From positions 62,001 through 126,000 of the forward strand of contig NZ_FTNF01000013.1 of the NCBI RefSeq assembly GCF_900156065.1: a DNA stretch of 64,000 nucleotides. The letters run 5' to 3'. Each line of letters begins with the position of its first letter. Position 1 is the first letter of the stretch. Position numbers and translations under genes: made by a program. This DNA comes from Micromonospora avicenniae (lineage in GTDB: Bacteria; Actinomycetota; Actinomycetes; Mycobacteriales; Micromonosporaceae). The notes below the pieces were generated by a model that had not been told where the DNA came from, made no database searches, and saw nothing but the letters and a program-made list of their open reading frames with translations. Shown one piece after another: positions 8,940 through 17,200 of this stretch.

Positions 8940-9611
8940 ATGGCGAGCGCCCAGGACGTCGACCCGACCCAGCTCGGCGGGTTGACCGGCTGGGTGGCCG
9001 GCGTCATCGACGCGATGGGCGTCCTCGGCGTCGCGCTGCTCGTGGCCCTGGAGAGCGTCATTCCGCCGATCCCCAGCGAGATCGTCCTGGCGATGGCCGG
9101 CTTCCTGGCCGGCGAGGGACGGTTCAACGTACTCGTGGTGACGCTCGCCGCCACCGCCGGCTCGCTGCTGGGTGCGCTGATCCTCTACTGGGTGGGCGCC
9201 GCGGTCGGCGAGGACCGGTTGAAGCGTTGGCTGGACCGGCTGCCTCTGGTCGACCTGGACGACCTGGAACGCGCCGACAGGTGGTTCGAGCGGTACGGCC
9301 GGTGGGCGGTCTTCTTCGGCCGGATGATGCCGGTGGTGCGCAGCCTCGTCTCGATCCCCGCCGGGACGAACCGGATGCCCCTGGTGCAGTTCGTCGTGCT
9401 GACCACGCTCGGCAGCGGCCTCTGGAACGGGCTCTTCGTCGGCGGCGGGTACGCACTCGGCTCGCGCTGGCAGCACGTCGAGAGCTACAGCACCTGGTTC
9501 GACTACGGCATCCTCGCGTTCTTCGCGCTCATGATCACAATCTGGGTGGTGAAGAAGGTCCGCCGCCGCAGTGGCCGCGATGACCGTCCGAAGGTCACGG
9601 CCGGAGGCTGA
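8940..9611 (+). CDS. DedA family membrane protein
   Basis: A 223-residue integral membrane protein of the DedA (SNARE-associated) family, whose members are implicated in lipid flipping and envelope homeostasis. Diagnostic stretches are ESVIPPIPSEIVL near residue 40 and FFGRMMPVVRSLVSIPAG near 125, the conserved arginine-containing re-entrant region. About four helices and a basic C-terminal tail (KKVRRRSGR) are present. ATG 8940 follows GGAAAGGA. It is monocistronic and convergent with the yidC-like gene, separated by a clear hairpin terminator. Confidence 0.92.
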   Translation: MASAQDVDPTQLGGLTGWVAGVIDAMGVLGVALLVALESVIPPIPSEIVLAMAGFLAGEGRFNVLVVTLAATAGSLLGALILYWVGAAVGEDRLKRWLDRLPLVDLDDLERADRWFERYGRWAVFFGRMMPVVRSLVSIPAGTNRMPLVQFVVLTTLGSGLWNGLFVGGGYALGSRWQHVESYSTWFDYGILAFFALMITIWVVKKVRRRSGRDDRPKVTAGG

Positions 9612-9626
9612 GCCCGTACCGGCCGA

Positions 9627-9666
9627 AGGAGCGCCCGGCCGACGTCGCCGGACACCGGGCGCTCCT
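9627..9666. terminator. Bidirectional hairpin terminator
   Basis: AGGAGCGCCCGG (9627-9638) pairs perfectly with CCGGGCGCTCCT (9655-9666). It lies between the convergent dedA-like and yidC-like genes. Confidence 0.75.
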
Positions 9667-9676
9667 CAGTCACTCG

Positions 9677-10477
9677 TCAACGTCGGGCTGTTGCGGTGTC
9701 CGCGGGGCTTGCCTGGGGCCGGCGCAGCACCGCCCGCTCCAACGCCGTCCAGGCCGTCGTGGTCACCAGGTAGAGCACCGCGGCCAGCGGGAGCACCAGC
9801 GCCACCAGCACGGTCGTGTAGGGCAGCAGCGGCAGCAGCCGGCCGAGCAGCGCCGCGCCCGGCAAGCCGGCCGCCGCGCCGTCGCCATCCCGGGCCGACC
9901 CGCCACCCGCGGGCACCGGGACCGGCGTACCGGCGCCCGTCCCGGCTGCGGCGCGGCGCATCCGCCGCGACGACAACCAGGCCAGCACCGCGAGGGCGGT
10001 CAGCAGCAGCGCGAAGAGCGGCCCGGCGGCCCCGGCCAGCCCGTCGCCGAAGTGGTGGCCGAGCGACACTCCCGCCAGCCGCTCGTCGAGCAGCCCGGTG
10101 CCGCCCTCGGCCGTGCTGAACAGCCGGTACATCACCAGCAGGAAGGGCGCCTGGAGCAGCATCGGCAGGCAGCCCGCGACCGGGTTGGCACCGGCCGACC
10201 GGTAGAGCGCGAAGATCTCGCTCTGCAGGCGGGTCGGGTCGTTCGCGTACCGCTGCTGGAGCTCGCGGACCTGGGGCGCGAGCGCCGCACGACGCCGCTC
10301 CCCGCAGACCTGCGCGACGGTCAGCGGGGAGATCAGCAGCCGGACGGCCACGGTGAAGAGCACGATCGCGGCGGCCGTGGCGGCGCCACCGGCGATCGGT
10401 TCGAGCAGGGCGGTGAGGTGGGCGAGCGCGGTGCCGGCGACGCCGACCGTGGCGTGCAGGGGCGCGAAAGCGAGCAT
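9677..10477 (-). CDS. YidC/Oxa1-type membrane protein insertase, accessory copy
   Basis: A 266-residue Oxa1-superfamily insertase. After a first helix comes VRLLISPLTVAQ, the conserved region with the hydrophilic-groove arginine, then a cytoplasmic helical hairpin (LAPQVRELQQRYANDPTRLQSEIFALY). NPVAGCLPMLLQAPFLLVMYR is the family hallmark before the later helices. It is shorter than housekeeping actinobacterial YidC and is not in the rpmH-rnpA-yidC context, so it is probably a second, specialised copy. The ATG follows GAGGGATC. A small membrane protein gene upstream at 10914 likely shares its transcript. Confidence 0.9.
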   Translation of the reverse strand: MLAFAPLHATVGVAGTALAHLTALLEPIAGGAATAAAIVLFTVAVRLLISPLTVAQVCGERRRAALAPQVRELQQRYANDPTRLQSEIFALYRSAGANPVAGCLPMLLQAPFLLVMYRLFSTAEGGTGLLDERLAGVSLGHHFGDGLAGAAGPLFALLLTALAVLAWLSSRRMRRAAAGTGAGTPVPVPAGGGSARDGDGAAAGLPGAALLGRLLPLLPYTTVLVALVLPLAAVLYLVTTTAWTALERAVLRRPQASPADTATARR

Positions 10478-10620
10478 GGCAGATCCCTCGGTCGATTCCG
10501 GGTGGTCCCGACCGGGTTGTCAGGCCCGGGCGGAACGGATGACTGCGGAATCGGCCGCGCACGCAGGGTGTCCCGGAACCGTCAGCGGTCCCGGTGGGAA
10601 GGCCGGACGGGCCGGCTGCG

Positions 10621-10914
10621 CTACGCGGCCGAGGGTCGGCGGCCGGGCGCGCGGGGGCGCGGTCGCCCGGGCGCGTCCGGGTCCAGCTGGCGGGGCACCC
10701 GCCGGGACCGGAACCGGGCCCGCAGGCCGGTGGCGCGCGCGCCGGCGTGCGGCGCGACGTCGAGCAGCAGCGCCCGCGCGGCGAGCAGGGTGGCCAGCAG
10801 CATCGCCGCGCCGAGCGCGGCTCCGGCGAGCAGGCCGGCCGGCTGGTCCGCGAGCATGGCGAGTTGGGTGCAGGCGTACGCCCACAACCCCAACGCGAAC
10901 CCCGACCCGAGCAC
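10621..10914 (-). CDS. Small membrane protein upstream of yidC-like gene (DUF6412-like)
   Basis: A 97-residue protein with two transmembrane helices (about residues 5-25 and 27-50) and a long arginine- and proline-rich cytoplasmic tail. It resembles small proteins called DUF6412 that I recall next to a second yidC in Micromonospora; this is memory, not a search. GTG 10914 stands six bases after a minus-strand TAGGGT, a leaderless start. Gene order and strand suggest a partner or substrate of the neighbouring insertase. Confidence 0.62.
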   Translation of the reverse strand: MLGSGFALGLWAYACTQLAMLADQPAGLLAGAALGAAMLLATLLAARALLLDVAPHAGARATGLRARFRSRRVPRQLDPDAPGRPRPRAPGRRPSAA

Positions 10915-10920
10915 GGCGCC

Positions 10921-10926
10921 ACCCTA
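10921..10926 (-). promoter_or_regulatory. Leaderless -10 box TAGGGT
   Basis: On the minus strand TAGGGT is followed by six bases and then the GTG at 10914. No ribosome site is present. Confidence 0.55.
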
Positions 10927-11164
10927 GGACCGGGCCGCAAGCCCCGCGCTCCGGGCGCGCGCCGGCGGCCGGGGCACGTGCTCGGGCCACCGGCGGCGGG
11001 CGGCGGCGCCGACGGGCCGGGCCGGCGTCCGCACGTCGACGACACGCCGGTGCGACACGCCGCACACCCGCCGAGCCGCGTTTTCCGCCTTCGCCACCCT
11101 GGGTAACCACCGGGACGAAGCCGGCGCGGACGTACCGCGACCAGCAGGAACGGACGGTGATGGC

Positions 11165-12313
11165 ATGACGGGCCAGTTGGCGGAGGCACCCGAACGGGCG
11201 GCGGACGGGACCGACCTGCTCACGGTGGGTGTCGAAGAGGAGTTCCTGCTCGTCGACCCGCACACCGGTGCGGCCGTGCCCGCCGTCGACCTGGTGCTCG
11301 AGCAGGTGCCGCCGGAGCTGCGTGGGCAGGTCGAGCGGGAGTTCCAGACCAGCCAGATCGAAATCGGCAGCCCGCCCGGGCTCGAGCTGCGCTCGATCCG
11401 GCACTCGCTCGGGGTACTGCGCTCCGCGCTGGCCGACGCCGCCGAGCGGGCCGGCGTACGCCTGCTGGCCATCGGCACCGGGCCGGTGGACGGCCCGGTG
11501 CCGCCCGTGGTCGACAAGCCCCGGTTCGATCGGATGATCGAGCGGTTCCGTCTGCTCGTACCCGGTCCCGGCAACAACGGCATGCACGTGCACGTCGGCG
11601 TCCCCGACCCGGAGATGGGCGTCCAGGTGCTCAACCACGTCCGGCCCTGGCTGCCCACGCTGCACGCGGTGACCACGAACTCCCCGTTCGCCCGGAGCGA
11701 GGACACCGGCTACGCGAGCTGGCGGTCGGTGGAGTGGGAGCGCTGGCCATCGGTCGCGCCCACGCCGTACCTGGATTCGCACGAGCACTACGAGCGGCTG
11801 ATCCGCCAACTGATCGCCAGCGGGGTGATGCTCGACGAGGGGATGCTCTACTGGTACGCCCGGTTGTCGGCGAAGTATCCGACCGTGGAGATCCGCATCG
11901 GGGACGTCTGCCCGTCGGTCGACGACTCCGTGCTCGTCGCGGCGCTCGTCCGGGCGATGGTGGCGACCGCGATCGAGGACATCGGGGCCGGACGTCCCGC
12001 CCTCCGCACCGACCATCACCTGCTGGTGGGCGCGCACTGGCGGGCCGCCCACGACGGGCTGGAGGGCGACGGGGTGGACGTGACCACCGGCGAGCTCCGA
12101 CCGGCGTGGGAGCTGCTGGACCGGTTCGTCGAGCGGATGCGCCCGGCGTTGGAACGCCACGGCGACTGGGCCGAGGTGGCCGACCTGCTCGGCGGGTTGC
12201 GCCGGCACGGCACCGGCGCGGCGCGGCAGCGGGCGGTCTTCGCGCGCACCGGGCAGCTCTCCGACGTGGTGCAGGACGTGGCGAGGCAGACCCGCGGCAC
12301 GCACGTAGCGTGA
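11165..12313 (+). CDS. YbdK-type carboxylate-amine ligase (glutamate-cysteine ligase 2 family)
   Basis: A 382-residue member of the GCS2 family, which joins glutamate to an amine (often cysteine) with ATP. The N-terminal VGVEEEFLLVD (21-31) is the ATP/metal-binding glutamate motif. FQTSQIEIGSP, GNNGMHVHVG and the late KYPTVEIRIGD stretch are further family marks. Some actinobacterial paralogues are EgtA, in ergothioneine synthesis, but no other egt gene is here, so the amine partner is open. ATG 11165 lies behind a purine-rich ACGGTGATGG stretch. The gene ends at the promoter box for the flavoprotein that follows. Confidence 0.88.
   Translation: MTGQLAEAPERAADGTDLLTVGVEEEFLLVDPHTGAAVPAVDLVLEQVPPELRGQVEREFQTSQIEIGSPPGLELRSIRHSLGVLRSALADAAERAGVRLLAIGTGPVDGPVPPVVDKPRFDRMIERFRLLVPGPGNNGMHVHVGVPDPEMGVQVLNHVRPWLPTLHAVTTNSPFARSEDTGYASWRSVEWERWPSVAPTPYLDSHEHYERLIRQLIASGVMLDEGMLYWYARLSAKYPTVEIRIGDVCPSVDDSVLVAALVRAMVATAIEDIGAGRPALRTDHHLLVGAHWRAAHDGLEGDGVDVTTGELRPAWELLDRFVERMRPALERHGDWAEVADLLGGLRRHGTGAARQRAVFARTGQLSDVVQDVARQTRGTHVA
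12306..12311 (+). promoter_or_regulatory. -10 box TAGCGT inside the end of the ligase gene
   Basis: TAGCGT overlaps the last codons (GTA GCG TGA) of the upstream gene. It predicts a transcript start near 12318, leaving only a few leader bases before the GTG at 12326 and placing AGGA at the 5' end. Confidence 0.4.
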
Positions 12314-12325
12314 CAGGATGAATCC

Positions 12326-13705
12326 GTGGCGCAGCGGTTGATCGTGATCGGTGGGAACGCCGCCGGGATGTCGGCGGCGTCCCAGGCGCGGCGCCGCTGC
12401 GGCCGGGACGAGTTGGAGATCATCGCCTTCGAGCGGGGACACTTCACCTCGTACTCGAGCTGCGGCATCCCGTACTGGGTCAGCGGGCTGGTGGACGGGC
12501 CGGAGAAGCTGGTCGCCCGCGACCCGGAGACGTTCCGCCGGCGGTTCGAGGTCGACGTACGCATGCGACACGAGGTGGTGGGGATCGACCTGGACCGCCG
12601 CGAGGTGATCGCCCGGGACCTCGTCGGTGGCGGCGAGGTCCGCGAACGCTTCGACGATCTGATGTACGCCACCGGCGCGCTGCCGATCCGACCGGCGTGG
12701 GCGGAGACGAACGTCCATGGCGTGTTCGGGATGCAGACCCTCGACGATGGTGCGGCGCTGATCGACTGGCTGGAGGGCGAGCCGAGGCCGCGCCGGGCGG
12801 TGGTGGTCGGCGGCGGCTACATCGGGGTGGAACTCGCCGAGGCGATGCTCCAGCGCGGCCTCACGGTGACCCTGGTCGAGAAGGCCGACCAGCCGATGTC
12901 CACGGTGGACGAGGACATGGCGGAGCTGGTCGTCGATGCGATGCGCGAGTTGGGTGTGCACGTCCGCACCGGGATCGGTGTGACCGGGATCGAGGAACGG
13001 GACGGACGGGTGAGCGCGGTGGTCACCGAGGAGGGTCCGATCCCGGCCGACGTGGTGGTGCTCGGCCTGGGCGTACGCCCCGACACCGGCCTCGCCGAGG
13101 CGGCCGGCATACCGCTCGGGCCGTCCGGAGCCATCCGGGTGGACCGGCGGATGCGGGTGCCGGGGCTACCCGGGGTCTGGGCGGCCGGCGACTGCGTCGA
13201 GTGCCTGCACCGGATCAGCGGTATGCCCGTGCACGTGCCCCTCGGCACGCACGCGAACAAGCAGGGCCGGGTGGCCGGCACGAACATCGGCGGCGGCTAC
13301 GCCACCTTCATGGGGATCATCGGCACGGCGGTGACCAAGGTCTGCGACCTGGAGGTGGGACGCACCGGCCTACGGGAGCGGGATGCCTCGGCGGCCGGAT
13401 TCGAGTTCGTCTCCGTGGTCGCCGAGTCCACCAACCGGGCCGGCTACTACCCGGGCACCCGCCCGATGACGGTCAAGCTGATCGCCGAACGGCCGAGCGG
13501 CCGGCTGCTCGGCGCACAGATCGTGGGCTGGTCCGAGGCGGCGAAGCGGATCGACACGCTGGCTGCGGCCCTGTGGAACGGCATGACGGTGGACGACATG
13601 ACGGCCCTCGACCTCGGCTACGCACCCCCGTACGCGCCGGTCTGGGACCCGGTGTTGATCGCCGCCCGCAAGGCCGTCGACGTGCTGCACCACCCCTCGC
13701 GGTAA
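12326..13705 (+). CDS. FAD/NAD(P)-dependent oxidoreductase, CoA-disulfide reductase-like
   Basis: A 459-residue pyridine-nucleotide disulfide oxidoreductase. VIGGNAAGMSAA (6-17) binds FAD, YSSCGIPYW carries the single redox-active Cys46 as in CoA-disulfide reductase and NADH oxidase, and VVVGGGYIGVELAE binds NAD(P)H. GVWAAGDC is the FAD ribityl motif. The C-terminal dimerisation domain ends with DLGYAPPYAPVWDPV, typical of this subgroup. Likely role is cytosolic thiol or oxygen/peroxide redox balance. GTG 12326 follows AGGA. Its position after a glutamate-cysteine-ligase-type gene hints at low-molecular-weight thiol metabolism, which is inference. Confidence 0.92.
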   Translation: MAQRLIVIGGNAAGMSAASQARRRCGRDELEIIAFERGHFTSYSSCGIPYWVSGLVDGPEKLVARDPETFRRRFEVDVRMRHEVVGIDLDRREVIARDLVGGGEVRERFDDLMYATGALPIRPAWAETNVHGVFGMQTLDDGAALIDWLEGEPRPRRAVVVGGGYIGVELAEAMLQRGLTVTLVEKADQPMSTVDEDMAELVVDAMRELGVHVRTGIGVTGIEERDGRVSAVVTEEGPIPADVVVLGLGVRPDTGLAEAAGIPLGPSGAIRVDRRMRVPGLPGVWAAGDCVECLHRISGMPVHVPLGTHANKQGRVAGTNIGGGYATFMGIIGTAVTKVCDLEVGRTGLRERDASAAGFEFVSVVAESTNRAGYYPGTRPMTVKLIAERPSGRLLGAQIVGWSEAAKRIDTLAAALWNGMTVDDMTALDLGYAPPYAPVWDPVLIAARKAVDVLHHPSR

Positions 13706-13819
13706 CCGGCGTGGGCCCGCGCCGACCGCCCGATCTTGTCGGGGGTGCGGGTTAGCGTGCTTCCGTTGTCGCGCCGGTGATCCGCCGGTCGCCCGCCACT
13801 TCCCCGGAGGCATCCCCCC

Positions 13820-15241
13820 ATGGCTCAGGAGACGACCTACCTCGAACTGTCCGAAGTGGACGGTGGGGCACACAAGTTCTACGAGGTGGTGGTCGAGGAC
13901 ACTGCCATGACCGTCCGCTACGGCCGGATCGGCGACCAGGGGCAGGTGAAGACCACCGCCTACCCCGACAACGTCCGCGCCCGGGCGGCCGCCGCGAAGA
14001 AGATCGGCGAGAAGATCCGCAAGGGGTACGCCCCGGCGGTGCGCGGCGTACGGCAGAAGCGCTCGGTCTCCCGCCGCCAGATCGTCAGCACCCGCTCCAC
14101 CGCGCGCACCGCGCCGGTGCTCTGGCGTTACGACTCGGGCGCACCCGCCTTCGGCATCTTCGTCGACGGGCAGAGCTGCATGGTGGGCAACGAGCACGGC
14201 GTGATCACCACCCTCGGTCACGACGCCCGGGTGCTGAACCAGGTCCGGCTCCCCGATGGGGTGAAGTGCATCGTCGCCGACGACGCCTGGATCTACGCCG
14301 GCTGCGACGACGGCAACGTCTACGACCTCTCCGGGAAGGTGCCCCGGGTGGCATACGCGATCGCCCCCGACATCGACATCTACTGGCTGGACATCCACGA
14401 CGGCGTGCTCGGTGTCTCCGACCGCGAGGGCGGCATCGCCGCGATCGACCACGAGGACGAGTTCCTCTGGCGCCGCCCGGGCCGCGGCCGCTCCGCCTGG
14501 ATGGTGCGCTGCGACACCGACGCGCTCTACCACGGCCACTCGCGGGGCGTCACCGGCTACGACTGGCGCACCGGCCGGGAGCTGTGGCACACCGACACCG
14601 GCTCGGTCCTGTTCGGTTGGCAGGAACGGGACACCGTCTTCGCCGGCACCGGCACCCGTGAGGTGGTGCGGCTACGTAAGAACGGGCGGGCCGAGCGGAC
14701 GTACCGCTGCGACGCCGCGGTCTTCTCCTGCGCCACCGCCGAGGGCGGCCGCTACGTCTTCGCGGGCGACAGCGCCTCCTCGATCTACTGCTTCGACGAG
14801 GCCGGCAACCGGCTGTGGAAGCTCGGCACCGGCTGCGGCTCGGCCTACTCGATGCAATACCACGAGGAACGGCTCTACGTGGTCACCACCAGCGGTCACC
14901 TCGCCTGCATCGACGCCAGCGAGCCGGCGATCCGGGCCGCCGAGGCGGGCAGCGTGCCGGACGTCGTCGACGTGAAGGCCCCGGCCCGGCTGCCCGAGCC
15001 GGCCGCCTGGACCTCGGTCGAGGTGACCAGCGACGACCGGTCCGGCGTGGTGGTGCAGTGCGTCGAGCACGGCGGCCGGCTGCGCATCCAGGTGCTCTCC
15101 GACGGTTACCACCGCGACTGGTCGGTGCAGTTCCCCAAGGGCATCCGCGAGCCGGGGGCCCGCTACCTGGTCACCGAGGTCCGGGAGTCCGGCCGGGGCG
15201 GCTTCTACCGGGCGTACGGCGACATCCGCCGGTTGCGCTGA
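13820..15241 (+). CDS. WGR-domain protein with beta-propeller (PQQ-like) domain
   Basis: A 473-residue soluble protein. Residues ~5-75 form a WGR-like domain (FYEVVVEDTAMTVRYGRIGD; basic helix AAAAKKIGEKIRKGY) with Tyr in place of the name-giving Trp. A basic linker follows (RQKRSVSRRQ), then about six repeats from ~100 to ~385 with VWRY/LWHTD/LWKLG strands and AGCDDGNVYDL-type turns, as in quinoprotein-like propellers. A separate C-terminal beta domain follows (~395-473). WGR domains bind nucleic acid in PARPs and some MolR-like regulators. GGAGG lies nine bases before the ATG; TAGCGT at 13753-13758 may be the promoter. Function unknown. Confidence 0.82.
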   Translation: MAQETTYLELSEVDGGAHKFYEVVVEDTAMTVRYGRIGDQGQVKTTAYPDNVRARAAAAKKIGEKIRKGYAPAVRGVRQKRSVSRRQIVSTRSTARTAPVLWRYDSGAPAFGIFVDGQSCMVGNEHGVITTLGHDARVLNQVRLPDGVKCIVADDAWIYAGCDDGNVYDLSGKVPRVAYAIAPDIDIYWLDIHDGVLGVSDREGGIAAIDHEDEFLWRRPGRGRSAWMVRCDTDALYHGHSRGVTGYDWRTGRELWHTDTGSVLFGWQERDTVFAGTGTREVVRLRKNGRAERTYRCDAAVFSCATAEGGRYVFAGDSASSIYCFDEAGNRLWKLGTGCGSAYSMQYHEERLYVVTTSGHLACIDASEPAIRAAEAGSVPDVVDVKAPARLPEPAAWTSVEVTSDDRSGVVVQCVEHGGRLRIQVLSDGYHRDWSVQFPKGIREPGARYLVTEVRESGRGGFYRAYGDIRRLR

Positions 15242-15246
15242 CGGCT

Positions 15247-15283
15247 CCGGTCCGGGGGCGGAGCGGGACCGCCCCCGGACCGG
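15247..15283. terminator. Bidirectional hairpin terminator
   Basis: A perfect 15-bp stem, CCGGTCCGGGGGCGG (15247-15261) with its complement at 15269-15283 and a 7-base loop, stands between convergent genes. Confidence 0.8.
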
Positions 15284-15285
15284 TC

Positions 15286-16539
15286 TCACCGGCAGGTCCA
15301 GCGCACCGCGTGACCTCTTTTGTTCAGGTAGAGCTGCCCACCGAGCACCCGCCCGTCGTCACTGAGGCTCCTGACCCAGCCGTGGGCACTGCCGGCTCTG
15401 CCATCCGGTCCCGGCAGGGTCACCGACGTCTTGTCGGTCACCAGCGTGGGAATGAGGGACGACGGAACTCCGGCCATCCAGCCCCGACCGTTGCCGGCCC
15501 CTGTGGTCACGGCGGCCGGTAGCACGTCCACCTCCCCGGTCCGCACGTTGATCCGGACCGGGTAGCTCTTCGCCGCACTTCGGGGCTTGCCCGGCAAGTT
15601 CCGGGCAGCGCTCCCGGTCACCCAGCCACCGGCGAACGACCCGGGCCAGAACGTGGAGGCGACTCCGCCGGGCACCCGTGGTTGCGGCAGCACCTCCGGT
15701 CGGGAGGCCCCCGGCCGCCACACGGCTAGGCGCTGTGGCTGGTACGGCCCCGGCTGGCTCATGTCAGCCACGCGGCCCACGATGGTGCCGCCCTCGTCGA
15801 TGCCGATCGCCGAACCCGTCCACTCCGGCCCGGGCAGCGGCAGGTCGACCGCTCGCGCCTGGTACGAGTCCCACACCACCGGCCTCTCTTCAACAAAGGG
15901 TTCCCGCGCGCTCTCCTCGAACCGCCAGCCGACGATCCGGCCAGCGTCGTTGATCGCCCTCGCGGCACCACGGTCTATCCCCAGCAGGGGGACAGCGACA
16001 CCGTCATGAACCGCCCGCGGCTGCAACCCGCCGCGCATGGCCATTACCGAGCCCACCGCCAATCCGGCACGGTTTACGTCATAGAGCTGTGCATCCCTGC
16101 CGGGGAGCTCGACCTCCCGCACCTGCTCCTGGTCCCAGATCAGGAGGCGGTAGTCCATGGGGGACTGACCGCTCTGGCGGCCGACCAACCACCGGCCGTC
16201 GGGGTCGCCGCCTGTCACCTCAGTCCCTCGATCACTGTTCGGTACCGGCAGCAGCGTGGCCCTGCACTCGCCTAGAAACGGTCCGGTCGGCGACGGCGTC
16301 GACGCACTCGGCGTCGCTGCCGGTGCGGGTGCCGCCCGCTCGCTCCCGTGGAGGGCCACCGGTAGGACGGCCACCGCCAGCACGCCGAGCGCCGCGGCTC
16401 CGGCCGCCGTCACGCGGCGGTTGCGGCGGCGTCGCCGCGCCTCCCGGATCGCCACCCCAAGGTCGACCCGGGGTGGGCGGGTCGGTTCGTCGTCGAGCCG
16501 CCGCAGCAGGTCAGCGACCCGGTCCTCGTCAATCCTCAT
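15286..16539 (-). CDS. Membrane-anchored HAF-repeat protein, putative partner of SigE-type sigma factor
   Basis: About 417 residues. The N-terminal ~40 residues are cytoplasmic and end in RRRRRNRR, followed by one membrane helix (~45-66) and a long extracellular part. That part carries repeated short motifs such as RAINDAGRIVGW, IGIDEGGTIVGR and SLSDDGRVLGG, characteristic of HAF-family extracellular repeats. Directly downstream of a SigE-family sigma gene, this layout suggests an anti-sigma-like sensor, although no zinc anti-sigma motif (HxxxCxxC) is visible. ATG 16539 is eight bases after AAGGAG; a GTG at 16545 overlaps the sigma stop and is the alternative start. Confidence 0.75.
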   Translation of the reverse strand: MRIDEDRVADLLRRLDDEPTRPPRVDLGVAIREARRRRRNRRVTAAGAAALGVLAVAVLPVALHGSERAAPAPAATPSASTPSPTGPFLGECRATLLPVPNSDRGTEVTGGDPDGRWLVGRQSGQSPMDYRLLIWDQEQVREVELPGRDAQLYDVNRAGLAVGSVMAMRGGLQPRAVHDGVAVPLLGIDRGAARAINDAGRIVGWRFEESAREPFVEERPVVWDSYQARAVDLPLPGPEWTGSAIGIDEGGTIVGRVADMSQPGPYQPQRLAVWRPGASRPEVLPQPRVPGGVASTFWPGSFAGGWVTGSAARNLPGKPRSAAKSYPVRINVRTGEVDVLPAAVTTGAGNGRGWMAGVPSSLIPTLVTDKTSVTLPGPDGRAGSAHGWVRSLSDDGRVLGGQLYLNKRGHAVRWTCR

Positions 16540-16541
16540 CG

Positions 16542-17057
16542 TCACCGCTCCTTTCCGGTACTACCGGCCAACTCACGGTCGCCGAGCAGCCGGCGCATCG
16601 CGGCCAGCCCGTGTGAGGTCTGGCTCTTCACCGTTCCGGCCGAGCAGCCCAGGGATCGGGCCACCTCGTCGACCGGCAGGTCGTACAGGAAGCGCAGCAC
16701 CAGCACGGCCCGCTGGCGCGGTGGCACCTGCGCCAGCGCGTCGCGCAGCACCGTGCGCTCCTCGACACCGCGGTCCTCGCTGCGGCGCACGTCGGGCGGG
16801 GCCGCGAAGAGCCGGATCCGCCACCAGCCCCGGCGTCGGCCGTCGAGGAAGAGCCGCACCACGATCGCCCGCACGTACGCGTCGACGTCATCAGCCCTGG
16901 ACGCCCGGGACCAGCGCTCGAAGAGCCGCGTCGCCGCCTCCTGCACCAGGTCGTCGGCCTGGTCGGCGTTGCCGCACAGCGAGTACGCCAGCCGGTGCAA
17001 CGCCGGCAGCCGCGCACTCAGGTACGCGACGTATTCCTCATCCGATGCATCCGGCAT
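16542..17057 (-). CDS. SigE family ECF RNA polymerase sigma factor
   Basis: A 171-residue ECF sigma factor. Region 2 reads LHRLAYSLCGNADQADDLVQEAATRLF (residues ~20-46). Region 4 reads LAQVPPRQRAVLVLRFLYDLPVDEVARSLGCSAGTVKSQTSHGLAAM, a helix-turn-helix typical of the SigE-like ECF group of actinomycetes. There is no extra C-terminal domain. The ATG follows GGAGGT. The next gene, encoding a membrane HAF-repeat protein, begins right at its stop codon, so the pair probably forms a signalling unit that senses something outside the cell. It is divergent from the kinase gene at 17201. Confidence 0.93.
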   Translation of the reverse strand: MPDASDEEYVAYLSARLPALHRLAYSLCGNADQADDLVQEAATRLFERWSRASRADDVDAYVRAIVVRLFLDGRRRGWWRIRLFAAPPDVRRSEDRGVEERTVLRDALAQVPPRQRAVLVLRFLYDLPVDEVARSLGCSAGTVKSQTSHGLAAMRRLLGDRELAGSTGKER

Positions 17058-17200
17058 CCAGTTACCTCCGTCGGTTCCACGGGCGTGCCCCGGACGCGTC
17101 GATTACGCCGAACCGCGTCCGCCTCCGAGGCACGCTCCTTAGACGGGAACCGGCCGGGATCGGTTGTACGGGTCCCGCACGCGGGGTCCAGGATGGTCGC

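Noticed and set aside
12319..12342. Seven-codon leaderless ORF (MNPWRSG) upstream of the flavoprotein GTG
   Set aside because: An ATG about seven bases after TAGCGT opens a tiny frame overlapping the real GTG. Attractive as a leader peptide, but chance is likely and AGGA serves the GTG well.
10520..12961. 813-codon minus-strand open frame over the YbdK and flavoprotein genes
   Set aside because: Antisense shadow of two genes with intact catalytic motifs; no recognisable domain of its own.
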